Of a stretch of DNA of 64,000 nt, positions 1 through 8,760 are shown piece after piece; positions within the stretch are counted from its first letter, which is position 1, and each line of letters begins with the position of its first letter. A program made the position numbers and the translations under genes. Origin of the DNA: Gemmatimonadota bacterium. GTDB taxonomy: Bacteria; Latescibacterota; UBA2968; UBA8231. The notes beneath the pieces are model-generated. The model worked only from the letters and a program-made list of their open reading frames with translations. It did no database searches and was not told the origin of the DNA. The stretch covers positions 1 to 64,000 of the forward strand of contig JABHDC010000077.1 in NCBI GenBank assembly GCA_018673255.1, given 5' to 3'.

Positions 1-1080
1 GTGGTAGGTTCCGGCAGATCCGCAGCAGATGTGCCCCTCTGGGATCTCGATCGGGTCCACCCCGGTCTGCCGTAGAAGCTGTCGCGGCAGGTCGGACAAT
101 CGCAAGCCGTGCTGCATCGAACACGCATCGTGATAGGCGACGCGCCAGTCCGGTACCGGCTGGGTCGCCGGCCACGGCAACCGGGCCAGGACCTGACTGA
201 TGTCGAGGGTCGCCGCCGCCACGCGAGTGCCGGCCTCTTCGCGCTCGGTCCCGGCGAAGATGTGCCCGTAATCCTTCACCATGGTCTGGCAACCCGAGGT
301 GGTGAGCACGATGGCATCGAGTCCCTCGCTCAACAGTCGATCCCAGACGTCGATGATCTGTTCCATGGATTGGTGCGATCGATGGCGTTCCCCCATATGG
401 TAGGTGAGAGCACCACAACAGATCTGTTGCTGAGGGATGGTGACTTCGACACCGAGTCGGGTCAGCAGACGGACTGCCGCATCGTTGATCGGTGCACCCA
501 GTACCTGTTGCGCGCAACCGGTCAGCAGGACGACACGCAGGTGCGTCTCGCCCTCGGGACGATGCACGCCGGGTGTCGCGAGCTGCGCCCGGGTGATCCG
601 GTCAGGCACGGCGGCCAGCATCCTGCCCATCTGATTGGGTAGCAGGTGACGCAATGGGCGCAGCCAGCGTGCCATACCCAATGCCGGTCGCAACCATCGC
701 GGCTGGGGAAGCAGGCGTGAAATGAAGTTGCGCTGTAGGCGGTCGAACCAGGCCCGACGGCGCAATGGCTCGAGTCGTTCACGTCCGTCCTCTAGCAGAT
801 GTCCGTAGTTGACGCCGCTTGGGCAGGTCGTTTCGCAGGACAGGCAGCCGAGGCAGTTGTCGATATGCTTCAGCGTGCGGGGGCTGGCATCGATCTGGCC
901 CTCGAGCACGCTCTTCATCAGATAGATCCGGCCGCGCGGGCCCTCGAGTTCATTGCCCGTGAGCAGATACGTTGGACAGGTGGCATTGCAGAAGCCACAG
1001 TGCACGCAGGTCCGCAGGATCTGCTCGGCATCGACGATGCCCGGCAACTTGCGGTCTTGTTCGGGTATCGTCGTCCGCAT
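1..1080 (-). CDS. glcF: Glycolate oxidase iron-sulfur subunit GlcF (3' end outside window)
   Basis: The frame is open from the ATG at 1080 to the window edge, giving the first 360 residues of a protein whose family is usually about 400 aa. Near the N-terminus there is a ferredoxin-type cluster, CVHCGFCNATCPTY (about residues 26-39), and a second one, CLGCLSCETTCPSG (about 78-91). Two cysteine-rich CCG-type repeats follow, one with a CCGALTYH motif and one, at the edge, with CCGSAGTYH. This is the GlcF pattern. In the known complex GlcF passes electrons from the FAD subunit GlcD/GlcE, which oxidises glycolate to glyoxylate, towards the membrane quinone pool. The gene starts inside the stop codon of serB (TGATG overlap), so the two are probably co-transcribed. 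GlcD/E are not visible and could lie beyond the left edge. Related lactate or D-2-hydroxyacid dehydrogenase subunits are the main alternative. Confidence 0.9.
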   Translation of the reverse strand, partial: MRTTIPEQDRKLPGIVDAEQILRTCVHCGFCNATCPTYLLTGNELEGPRGRIYLMKSVLEGQIDASPRTLKHIDNCLGCLSCETTCPSGVNYGHLLEDGRERLEPLRRRAWFDRLQRNFISRLLPQPRWLRPALGMARWLRPLRHLLPNQMGRMLAAVPDRITRAQLATPGVHRPEGETHLRVVLLTGCAQQVLGAPINDAAVRLLTRLGVEVTIPQQQICCGALTYHMGERHRSHQSMEQIIDVWDRLLSEGLDAIVLTTSGCQTMVKDYGHIFAGTEREEAGTRVAAATLDISQVLARLPWPATQPVPDWRVAYHDACSMQHGLRLSDLPRQLLRQTGVDPIEIPEGHICCGSAGTYH

Positions 1081-2303
1081 CAGCCCATGATCTCCCGATC
1101 GCGGATCCCCATCAGATACAGGATGCCATCCAGGCCGACCGTCGACAGTGACTGGCGGGCTTCGCGCCGAACCAGGGGCTTGGCGCGGAAGGCGATCCCC
1201 AGTCCGGCCAGACTGAGCATCTGCAGATCGTTGGCGCCATCGCCGACGGCCACGACCTGTTCCAGTCGGACGCCTTCGCGGGCGGCGATCTGTTGCAGCA
1301 AATCTGCCTTGCGCTGCCCGTCGACGATCTCCCCGACGACACGACCACTCACCAGACCGTCGACGATATCCAGTTCATTGGCGTAGACATCGTCGATACC
1401 AAGGGCGTGTTGCAGATGCCGGGCGAAGTATGTGAATCCACCCGAAAGGATCGCGACACGATAGCCGAGTTGCTTGAGTGTACCGATCAGTCGCTCGGCG
1501 CCCTCGGTGAGCGGGACTTGCTCGGCGATCTCATTCAGGCGCGAAGCCGGCAATCCCTTCAGCAGGGCGACACGACGTCGGAAACTGGTGGAAAAGTCGA
1601 TCTCACCATTCATCGCCTGGGCGGTGATGGACGCCACCTGTTCGCCGACGCCAGCGGCCGCTGCGAGTTCGTCGATGATTTCTCCCTGCACCAGAGTGGA
1701 GTCCATGTCGAGGACGACGACACGCCGATGTCGACGGTAGATGTCGTCGGCCAGGAAGGCCACATCGATTCCCAATTCGGCCGTGGCGCTGAGAAAACTG
1801 GCCCGCATGGTGTCCAGATTCAGTGGTTGCCCGGATACGCTCAGTTGCACGCAGGCACGCTGACCTCCAACCCCGTCAGCCAGATCACTGGTCAGCGGCT
1901 GCCGCTCCGACAGGCGCGTGATGTCGTCGATATTCAGACCCTGGGCTGAGATGATGTGGGAGATCGTCGCCAGATGCTCGGCGCTCAGCTGTCGAGCCAG
2001 GAGGGTCACGATGTAACGGCCGCGCTGCTGATTGGGAACCCAGGCGGCATAATCCTGAGCCGAAACCGGTGTCAGACGCAGGTCCACATCGAGTCTCGAA
2101 GTGTGGATGACGAGATCTTTGAGGACACCTGCCTCAGATTCATCATCGACGAGGAGCAATAGCGCCAGAGACAATGTATCGTGGATGACGGATTGCCCGA
2201 TGTCGAGCACATTCACGTCGTGCCGGGCAAGGATATCCATCACCTGTGCGGTGAGGCCGGGCCGGTCGTGGCCAGAGAGATTGACGAGGAAGATATCGCT
2301 CAT
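1080..2303 (-). CDS. serB: Phosphoserine phosphatase SerB with N-terminal ACT domains
   Basis: Predicted 407 aa. It hydrolyses O-phosphoserine to serine, the last step of serine synthesis. The C-terminal half is a HAD phosphatase: DMDSTLVQGEIIDE carries the nucleophile and acid aspartates, ILSGGFTYF is motif II, and VAVGDGANDLQML is the metal-binding motif. The first about 170 residues resemble two ACT regulatory domains (VNLSGHDRPGLTAQVMDIL, then a second beginning RYIVTLLARQL), the long form known from Pseudomonas and mycobacteria. The ATG at 2303 was chosen because the ACT domain begins right after it. An upstream in-frame ATG at 2477 would add 58 residues without recognisable sequence and would overlap the divergent murB. 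The stop overlaps the glcF start. Confidence 0.93.
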   Translation of the reverse strand: MSDIFLVNLSGHDRPGLTAQVMDILARHDVNVLDIGQSVIHDTLSLALLLLVDDESEAGVLKDLVIHTSRLDVDLRLTPVSAQDYAAWVPNQQRGRYIVTLLARQLSAEHLATISHIISAQGLNIDDITRLSERQPLTSDLADGVGGQRACVQLSVSGQPLNLDTMRASFLSATAELGIDVAFLADDIYRRHRRVVVLDMDSTLVQGEIIDELAAAAGVGEQVASITAQAMNGEIDFSTSFRRRVALLKGLPASRLNEIAEQVPLTEGAERLIGTLKQLGYRVAILSGGFTYFARHLQHALGIDDVYANELDIVDGLVSGRVVGEIVDGQRKADLLQQIAAREGVRLEQVVAVGDGANDLQMLSLAGLGIAFRAKPLVRREARQSLSTVGLDGILYLMGIRDREIMG

Positions 2304-2427
2304 ATGCACGAATGGCTGCGGCCCCCTACCTTGCATCGTGGACCACGCCATAGCGGGTCTGAAGATACCCGGGACGATACCTGTCCGGCAATAGAGCGTG
2401 ACGGCCAGAGCAACGAGTGTGTGACGA

Positions 2428-3552
2428 ATGCAGATCGAGAACGACATCCCCCTGGCTCCACTGACCAGCCTCGGCATCGGCGGGGCGGCGCGACACCTGG
2501 CTCACTGCACGACGCCCGCACAGGTCTGCGAAGCGCTCGAGTGGGCCGGATCGCGATCTCTGCCGGTTCACGTGCTGGGCGGGGGCAGCAATACCATCTT
2601 CGCCGACAGCGGGTTCGACGGGCTGGTGCTTCGGGTCGAATTGACCGGGGTCGATATCGATGACGCCGGCACAACAACTGAAATCCGTGCTGCGGCCGGT
2701 GAAGACTGGGATGGTCTGGTTGCACGGTGCATCGATGCGGACCTTGTCGGCCTCGAGTGCCTGTCAGGAATTCCGGGCTTCGTCGGTGCCACACCGATTC
2801 AGAATGTCGGGGCCTATGGCCAGGAGGTCAGCCGTGTCCTGATGGCGGTGGACGCGATCGAGTGTTCGACACTGCAATCGGTGCGGATCGATGCCGCCGA
2901 TTGCGGGTTTGCCTATCGTGACAGCCGCTTCAAGGGCACGGATCGCGGTCGCTACATCATCACCGGTGTCATCTATCAACTGGAGCGTGCCACCCGTCCT
3001 CAGATTCGCTACCCGGAATTGCAGCGCCGGCTCGATGCGGCGCAGGTTGATCTGGACGTGCTGCGGCCTGGGCGTGATGCCAGTGCGGCGATACGGGATG
3101 TGGTGCTGAGTCTGCGAGCAAGCAAGGGCATGGTGGTGGATCCGACCGATGCCAACACGCGATCTGCCGGCTCTTTCTTCCTCAACCCTGTCCTGACTCA
3201 GCAGCAATACGAGTCAGCACTCAGTCGTTGGCGATCTCACGCCGGCCCGACGGCACAGATCCCTTCGTATCCAGTGGCTGAGGCCACGGCCGATCACAAG
3301 GTGGCAGCCGCCTGGCTTGTGGAGCAGGCCGGTTTCACACGCGGCGCAGCAGTCGACGGGGCGGCCGTCTCCGATCACCATGCCCTGGCCCTGGTCAGTC
3401 GTTCTGGCAGGGAGGCCGATCTGATGAACCTGGCGCGTGACATCCAGGTTGCGGTGGAATCCGTCTTTGGCCTGCGTCTGCGCAGAGAGCCTGTTCGCGT
3501 TGCCGCCGATGGCCGTGTGATCTCTCCGGAAGACAACGAACCGTGTGACTGA
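2428..3552 (+). CDS. murB: UDP-N-acetylenolpyruvoylglucosamine reductase MurB
   Basis: 374 aa, the longer (E. coli-like, type I) MurB. It reduces UDP-GlcNAc-enolpyruvate to UDP-MurNAc with NADPH and FAD, in the cytoplasm, as the second committed step of peptidoglycan synthesis. Visible motifs are the FAD-binding TSLGIGG and VLGGGSNTIF, the substrate-loop IPGFVGATPIQNVGAYGQE, the YRDSRFK segment with the conserved arginine, the RASKGMVVD segment, SAGSFFLNP with the catalytic serine, and AAWLVEQAGF with the catalytic glutamate. It is divergent from serB across about 125 bp. No other cell-wall genes flank it. Confidence 0.96.
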   Translation: MQIENDIPLAPLTSLGIGGAARHLAHCTTPAQVCEALEWAGSRSLPVHVLGGGSNTIFADSGFDGLVLRVELTGVDIDDAGTTTEIRAAAGEDWDGLVARCIDADLVGLECLSGIPGFVGATPIQNVGAYGQEVSRVLMAVDAIECSTLQSVRIDAADCGFAYRDSRFKGTDRGRYIITGVIYQLERATRPQIRYPELQRRLDAAQVDLDVLRPGRDASAAIRDVVLSLRASKGMVVDPTDANTRSAGSFFLNPVLTQQQYESALSRWRSHAGPTAQIPSYPVAEATADHKVAAAWLVEQAGFTRGAAVDGAAVSDHHALALVSRSGREADLMNLARDIQVAVESVFGLRLRREPVRVAADGRVISPEDNEPCD

Positions 3553-3567
3553 GTACTGCCTTACCTC

Positions 3568-4854
3568 CTACCAATAGCTCAGGGCATCTTCAAACAGGGC
3601 AGCCAGTTCCTCGGGGCCGGCGGCTCGGGGTGACAGCTTCGTCACCCGATGTTGGGGCAGTGTTCCTTCCACGAGAGCGGGGATATCCCGGCTCGTGTAT
3701 CCCAACTCACCCAGCCCATTCGGCATCTTCAGTTCCTGCATCAGCTCGATGATGCGATCTGCCAGGACGCGACCGGCATCCGCGTCACTGGCGCCGCCGA
3801 TATCGGCGCCCAGAACCTGCGCGGCACGCAGGTGTCTGGCAGGATTGGCCTGACCTGTGAAGCGGAAGGTGGCTGGCGCATTCACGATGACGGCGATTCC
3901 ATGGGGCACCATGGGGTGGTCGACATCGTAACCCGGCGGCATGTAGTCGCGGACCATGCCGGCCACCGGGTAAGACATTCCGTGGGGTAGATGCACGCCA
4001 GCGTTGCCGAAGCCAATGCCGGCGAAGGCGGCGGCCAGCAGCATCTGACCGCGAGCTTCGGTATCCTGCGTGTCGGCTGTGGCCCGGGGCAGATACGTTG
4101 CCATGAGCCGCAGTGCCTCCAGGGACCACAGATCACTGATGGGATTGGCGCCTTGGTAGGACGGCCGCAGGACCGGGCGTTCCGGGCGCGGTCGATCGTC
4201 GAAGGGCAGGGCCGTGTAGGATTCCAGGGCGTGGCTCAGAACATCGAGTCCCGTCGAGGCGGCCACGGCTGAGGGCATCTGACGCGTGTTTTCCGGATCG
4301 ATGAGGCCGAGAATCGGCTTCAGCCGCCGGTGAGCGATGCCCGTCTTCGCTTTCATCTCCACGAGATCGAAGATGGCAACGCCCGTCGTCTCAGAGCCGG
4401 TGCCGGCCGTCGTCGGAATGGCGATGAGTGGCTTGAGCGGACCAGGGGGTGGTTTGCCGGCACCGATCGGTGCATTCACATAGTCCAGAAAATCATCCGG
4501 TGGATGGGTCGAATACAGATTGGCCGCTTTGGCCGTATCCATGCTCGAGCCACCGCCCACGGCGATGAAGCCATCGAACTGGCCCTGGGCTGCAAACTCG
4601 ATGGCTTCCTTGAAGGAAGCATCCGTCGGCTCCACTCTGGCGCGATCGAACAACTCATACGCCACGCCGGCATCCTCCAGCGACTGACGTACCACAGCCA
4701 CGGGTTGAAGGGCCGCCAGATTGGGATCGGTGACGACGAGGACCCGCTGCAGGCCGAGGTCGGCTGCATCCATACCGACTTCGGCCGTAATCCGTGATCC
4801 ATAGCGGATGTTGGAGGTCGCCATCTCAAATGCTGTATCTCGCTCCATGTCCAT
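3568..4854 (-). CDS. Iron-containing alcohol dehydrogenase, hydroxyacid-oxoacid transhydrogenase (ADHFE1/HOT-like)
   Basis: 428 aa, group III metal-dependent alcohol dehydrogenase. NAD-binding motifs are GGGSSMDTAKA and PTTAGTGSETT. Metal ligands are expected in GLDVLSHALES and in the GVHLPHGMSYP and VPHG segments. The insert YQGANPISD and the DYVN segment match the HOT branch (EC 1.1.99.24), which couples oxidation of 4-hydroxybutyrate to reduction of 2-oxoglutarate, giving succinate semialdehyde and D-2-hydroxyglutarate. The branch assignment rests on motif memory, not an alignment; a generic 4-hydroxybutyrate dehydrogenase or lactaldehyde reductase is the alternative. It lies about 80 bp downstream of a creatininase-family gene on the same strand, a likely operon, and near PuuA/PuuD-like genes that would feed GABA-level metabolites. 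Confidence 0.82.
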   Translation of the reverse strand: MDMERDTAFEMATSNIRYGSRITAEVGMDAADLGLQRVLVVTDPNLAALQPVAVVRQSLEDAGVAYELFDRARVEPTDASFKEAIEFAAQGQFDGFIAVGGGSSMDTAKAANLYSTHPPDDFLDYVNAPIGAGKPPPGPLKPLIAIPTTAGTGSETTGVAIFDLVEMKAKTGIAHRRLKPILGLIDPENTRQMPSAVAASTGLDVLSHALESYTALPFDDRPRPERPVLRPSYQGANPISDLWSLEALRLMATYLPRATADTQDTEARGQMLLAAAFAGIGFGNAGVHLPHGMSYPVAGMVRDYMPPGYDVDHPMVPHGIAVIVNAPATFRFTGQANPARHLRAAQVLGADIGGASDADAGRVLADRIIELMQELKMPNGLGELGYTSRDIPALVEGTLPQHRVTKLSPRAAGPEELAALFEDALSYW

Positions 4855-4936
4855 TTCCTCTCAGATACCATGCCGCAAGGTTGTCGAACTCGCCGCGTTG
4901 CCGAGCCCTCCTGGATTGAGGCGTGTCGCGATTTCG

Positions 4937-5722
4937 TCAGTCCATCACGGGACCGGGGACCTTGGCAAATTCCTTGTAGAATCGAGCGACCTGGGCCACG
5001 ATGATGTCCAGCATCTTCTCGCCCAACTCAGCTGTGGCTGCCGCGGGGTTGTCTGTGTGTCCGGGACCCTTGCCCCAGGCACCATAGGTCTGCACCACGG
5101 CTCCGGTCAGATCCACATCCAGACCCGAGCCCTCATTCTCCATGTCGCGGACCTTGGCTCGTGCGTCCTCGTCGACCCAGTCGGGTCGCAGAGCCAGGAT
5201 GGCGGCGGTCTCGAAGTGGCCCGCATGGCCGGGGATCCTGGCGGCAGGCAGCAGCTCGGCGGCGACCAGTGCCGGGCGTGCGATATCCCAGTAGTTGCAG
5301 GAGGCCACGGTGGCTGGATTGTCGCGGCGATTGACGAGGTCCTGGCTGGCCATACCGACCAGGTCCTTGTTGCCACCGTGCCCATTCAGCACGACCAGGT
5401 GCTGGAAGCCGGTGCGCACCAGTCCCTCCAACACTTCGGTGACGACACCGGCGAAGGTCTCGCTGGTCAGAGACAGGGTGCCGCCAAAGGGGAAGTGGTG
5501 GTGGGACGAGCCAAAGGGCAGGGGCGGCGTGATGACGACGGGTACGTCATCGGCGACGGCTTCAGCTGCGCGCCGGGCGACGGTCGTGCACAACAGCGTA
5601 TCCGTGCCCACCGCCATATGCGGGCCATGCTGCTCGGTGGCTGAAGTGGGCATGACGGCAATGGCCCGGGGCGCCACGGCCTTGATCTGCTCACGGGTCA
5701 TCTCTTCAAAGAGGACGGTCAT
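4937..5722 (-). CDS. Creatininase-family amidohydrolase (first of two paralogues)
   Basis: 261 aa, the usual family length. The fold's metal-site motifs are present: MPTSATEQHGPHM (Glu/His), TDTLL (Asp), VLNGHGGNKD and GHAGHFETA (His, Glu). The family holds creatinine amidohydrolase, MftE-like peptidases and FAPy deformylase (ArfB of riboflavin synthesis), so the substrate cannot be assigned. It is transcribed towards the HOT-like dehydrogenase, with an 82-bp gap, and is divergent from the glutamine synthetase-like gene. A second paralogue sits at 54882-55697 next to a Gfo/Idh/MocA dehydrogenase, a context typical of catabolic creatininase-like genes. Confidence 0.88.
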   Translation of the reverse strand: MTVLFEEMTREQIKAVAPRAIAVMPTSATEQHGPHMAVGTDTLLCTTVARRAAEAVADDVPVVITPPLPFGSSHHHFPFGGTLSLTSETFAGVVTEVLEGLVRTGFQHLVVLNGHGGNKDLVGMASQDLVNRRDNPATVASCNYWDIARPALVAAELLPAARIPGHAGHFETAAILALRPDWVDEDARAKVRDMENEGSGLDVDLTGAVVQTYGAWGKGPGHTDNPAAATAELGEKMLDIIVAQVARFYKEFAKVPGPVMD

Positions 5723-5861
5723 CGGTTTCTATCTCTTTCACATTTGTAGGAGTGTCTCTCGGTCACAGGCAAAGAAGCAGAAAGGCCGAGCCCGGAGCCA
5801 GCTTGCGGGTCTGCAAGGGCCGGTCGTACAATGTCGACTTCCCCTGAACGCCGAGCGACCC

Positions 5862-7256
5862 ATGAGCGACCGACTACGCGGCTGTCTGCAGATCGCGGAA
5901 TTGCGCCAGATGATCACCGCAGGTCAGATCGACACGATCCTTGCGGTCTTCCCCGACCTGTATGGTCGTCTGATGGGGAAACGGATCACTGCCGATTTCT
6001 TCCTCGACTACACCCTCGATGATGGCATGCATGCCTGCGACTATCTGCTCACCGCCGACATGGAGATGGATGTCGTCGAAGGCTACGACTTCGCCAACTG
6101 GTCCACCGGTTACGGTGATGTCCACTGCATCCCTGACCTGGCGACGCTGAGACACATCACGTGGCTCGATCGCACCGCGCTCGTGGTGTGTGATCTGTGG
6201 ACGGATGACCACCAGCCGGTGCCTGTGGCCCCGCGGTCGGTGTTGCGCGGGCAGTTGCAGGCCCTGGCGGCGGCCGGCTTCGGCGCCAAGGTCGGCACGG
6301 AGCTGGAATTCTATCTCTTCAAAGATTCGTATGAAGAGGCCCAGACGAAGGGATTCGAAAATCTTGAGACGGCGGGTTCCTATCTAGAGGATTACCACAT
6401 CCTGCAGGGCACAAAGGCCGAGGCCTATCACGGCACCGTGCGTCGGCAGATGAGCGCCAGTGGCATTCCCGTCGAATTCAGCAAGGGGGAGTGGGGGCCG
6501 GGGCAACACGAGATCAACCTGCGATATGCCGATGCGCTGGAGATGGCTGATCGCCACGCCCTGTACAAACATGGCTGCAAGGAGATTGCCTGGGCCCAGG
6601 ATGCTTCGGTTTCCTTCATGGCCAAGTGGCATACCGATCTGGCCGGTTCGAGCATGCATCTTCACCTGAGCCTCTGGGATCCGGATGGCCAGGTGAATCT
6701 GTTCGCCGGTGACGAAGTGATCGGGCCCGGTCAGACGCTGACGGCCTCGCCGACGTTCCGGCACTTCCTGGGCGGCTGGATGCACCATGCGCGTGCGCTG
6801 ATGCCCTTCTACGCACCCTACCCCAACAGCTACAAACGTTACGTGCACCAATCCTGGGCGCCCACCGTCCTGGGATGGAGTCGTGACAATCGCACAGCCG
6901 GTTTCCGCATTGTGGGCGAGGGGCCGAGTCTGCGAATCGAGTGCCGGATTCCCGGGGCCGATGCCAACCCATATCTGGCGATTGCGGCGACCATCGCGGC
7001 AGGTCTGGATGGCATTGCGCACCAGCGCCAGCCACCGGACCTGTTCACGGGTGATGTGTATGGCGCGGCCAAGCTTCCCCGCGTCTGTGCCACATTGCAT
7101 GAGGCGATCGACGAACTGGGTGATTCGCAGATGCTGCGCAGTGCCTTCGGTGACACCGTCGTGGAACACTATCCGCATTTCTTCCGCACGGAACAGCGGA
7201 AATACGACGAGTCTGTCACGACCTGGGAACGGGCCCGCTACTTCGAGCGCGGCTAG
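5862..7256 (+). CDS. Glutamine synthetase family, gamma-glutamylamine (PuuA-like) ligase
   Basis: 464 aa. Glutamine-synthetase motifs are in order: a beta-grasp N-domain (about 1-110), KVGTELEFYLF with metal-binding glutamates, MHLHLSLWD with the ATP/metal histidine, the NSYKRY and AGFRIVGEGPSLRIE segments with catalytic arginines, and ANPYLAIAATIAAGL. The missing adenylylation region, the length and the neighbour, a class-I-amidotransferase-like hydrolase overlapping by one base, suggest a gamma-glutamyl-amine ligase (PuuA) rather than the housekeeping GlnA. The ATG at 5862 was chosen because the fold begins there; the frame is open much further upstream but only as an antisense shadow of the creatininase gene. 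Substrate (putrescine, ethanolamine, isopropylamine or another amine) is unknown. Confidence 0.85.
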   Translation: MSDRLRGCLQIAELRQMITAGQIDTILAVFPDLYGRLMGKRITADFFLDYTLDDGMHACDYLLTADMEMDVVEGYDFANWSTGYGDVHCIPDLATLRHITWLDRTALVVCDLWTDDHQPVPVAPRSVLRGQLQALAAAGFGAKVGTELEFYLFKDSYEEAQTKGFENLETAGSYLEDYHILQGTKAEAYHGTVRRQMSASGIPVEFSKGEWGPGQHEINLRYADALEMADRHALYKHGCKEIAWAQDASVSFMAKWHTDLAGSSMHLHLSLWDPDGQVNLFAGDEVIGPGQTLTASPTFRHFLGGWMHHARALMPFYAPYPNSYKRYVHQSWAPTVLGWSRDNRTAGFRIVGEGPSLRIECRIPGADANPYLAIAATIAAGLDGIAHQRQPPDLFTGDVYGAAKLPRVCATLHEAIDELGDSQMLRSAFGDTVVEHYPHFFRTEQRKYDESVTTWERARYFERG

Positions 7257-7969
7257 TGGAACCACGTATCGGGGTGACCACCTACGGCCGTGACGCGGCT
7301 GGGGCCTACAATCTGCCCGCAGATTACGTGGATGCACTGCGTCGGGCCGGGGCCCGCGTCTGCCTGTTGCCCCCGGGAGGGGCGGACCACCCGGGTCACG
7401 GATTACAGGATCTGGATGGTCTCCTGCTGGCCGGCGGCGGGGATATCGATCCCGCTCGATATGGCGCAGACCCCCATCCAACGGTGTACATGACTGACGC
7501 GGATCGGGATCACACCGAAATCGATCTGGTGCGCGAGGCGTTACGACTGAATCTGCCCACCTTCTGCATCTGCAGAGGGTTGCAGATCCTCAATGTCGCC
7601 CTCGGGGGGAGTCTGATCGGACATCTGCCGGATCATTTGGATGCGCTGTCGCATCGAGTACCGCCGCGGCGTGGCGCGCTGCACGATATTCAGGTGCAAC
7701 CCCGGACGTTGTTGTCGCGCGTGGTCGCCAAGGATCGATTGTGGGCCATGTCCTGGCATCACCAGGCCGTCGACCGTCTCGGTGAGGGGTTGCAGGTCAA
7801 TGCCCACGCGCCGGATGGGACGATTGAGGGGCTCGAGTTGCCCGCCGATCGTCATCGCTGGATGCTGGCCGTACAGTGGCATCCGGAACTGACCGCCGCT
7901 GATGATCCGGCGCAGCAGGCACTGTTCATGGGCTTTGTCGAAGCCGCACGAGAATCGAGGGGCAGATGA
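7256..7969 (+). CDS. Gamma-glutamyl-GABA hydrolase family protein (PuuD-like, peptidase C26)
   Basis: 237 aa with a GTG start that overlaps the TAG of the preceding ligase. Class-I amidotransferase-like fold: LLAGGGDIDPARYG oxyanion segment, FCICRGLQILNVALGG nucleophile elbow with the catalytic cysteine, SWHHQAVD, and VQWHPE with the catalytic histidine and glutamate. The first-glance function is hydrolysis of a gamma-glutamyl amide made by the upstream ligase, releasing glutamate and the amine-derived acid as in the Puu pathway. No puuB/puuC-type oxidase or aldehyde dehydrogenase is seen between them, so the pathway would be incomplete here; the SDR that follows could be the oxidation step. 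Overlapping starts and stops (GTG here, ATGA downstream) indicate translational coupling. Confidence 0.88.
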   Translation: MEPRIGVTTYGRDAAGAYNLPADYVDALRRAGARVCLLPPGGADHPGHGLQDLDGLLLAGGGDIDPARYGADPHPTVYMTDADRDHTEIDLVREALRLNLPTFCICRGLQILNVALGGSLIGHLPDHLDALSHRVPPRRGALHDIQVQPRTLLSRVVAKDRLWAMSWHHQAVDRLGEGLQVNAHAPDGTIEGLELPADRHRWMLAVQWHPELTAADDPAQQALFMGFVEAARESRGR

Positions 7970-8760
7970 GTGGAACCCAGGGACAACGACTGGCAGGAAA
8001 GGTCGCCCTGATCACGGGGGCAGGCAGCGGGATCGGCCGGGAGACGGCACTTCTGTTCGCAGCTGAAGGCGCACGGGTCGCCGTGGTCGATGTCGACGAA
8101 GAGGCAGCTGAGCAGACGTTGGCACAGCTTTCGGCCGCCGATGGCGAGGGGATGTGCATCGGTGCCGACGTCGGCGTCGATGCCGATTGTGCTCGCATGG
8201 TGGCTGAGACGGAAGCGCGATTCGACGCAATGCATGTGATGTTCAACAATGCCGGCATCTCGCACATCGATGATGGCGGTGCGGAGTCGACTGAGGAGGC
8301 GGTCTGGGACCTGACGATGCAGGTCAATCTGAAAGGCGTCTTTCTGGGCTGTAAATATGGCATTCCGGCGCTGCGACGCGCCGGCGGCGGGTCGATCATC
8401 AATACGGCATCTTTTGTTGCCTTGCTCGGGGCAGCGACACCGCAGCTGGCGTATACGGCGAGCAAAGGGGGTGTTCTGGCCATGACACGAGAACTGGCCG
8501 TCATCCATGCACGGGAGAAGATCCGAGTGAATGCGCTGTGTCCCGGGCCCCTGCGGACGGAATTGCTGATGAAGTATCTGGACACGGAGGAGAAACGACA
8601 GCGCCGCCTTGTCCACATCCCCATGGGTCGTTTCGGCGAGGCGGCTGAGATCGCCCGCGCAGCCTTGTATCTGGCCAGTGAGGAATCCTCCTTCGTCACC
8701 GGCACCAGTTTCACCGTAGATGGCGGTATCACCGCTGCCTACGTCACACCGGAAGATTGA
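7966..8760 (+). CDS. SDR-family NAD(P)-dependent oxidoreductase
   Basis: 264 aa, classical short-chain dehydrogenase. It has the nucleotide-binding glycine motif TGAGSGIG (about 19-26), the acidic residue after the second strand (VVDVDEE, which favours NAD over NADP), NNAGIS, the catalytic serine in NTASF, and the YTASK catalytic Tyr/Lys pair. The C-terminal GTSFTVDGGITAAY segment is usual for the family. It starts by ATGA overlap with the hydrolase gene and ends directly against the next gene, so it belongs to the same transcription unit. Substrate is not predictable; oxidation of an amine-derived aldehyde or of a hydroxyacid would fit the neighbours. Confidence 0.9.
   Translation: MSGTQGQRLAGKVALITGAGSGIGRETALLFAAEGARVAVVDVDEEAAEQTLAQLSAADGEGMCIGADVGVDADCARMVAETEARFDAMHVMFNNAGISHIDDGGAESTEEAVWDLTMQVNLKGVFLGCKYGIPALRRAGGGSIINTASFVALLGAATPQLAYTASKGGVLAMTRELAVIHAREKIRVNALCPGPLRTELLMKYLDTEEKRQRRLVHIPMGRFGEAAEIARAALYLASEESSFVTGTSFTVDGGITAAYVTPED

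Noticed and set aside
5295..5861. N-terminal extension of the glutamine synthetase-like frame
   Set aside because: It lies antisense to the creatininase gene and has no family similarity; the fold begins at the ATG at 5862.
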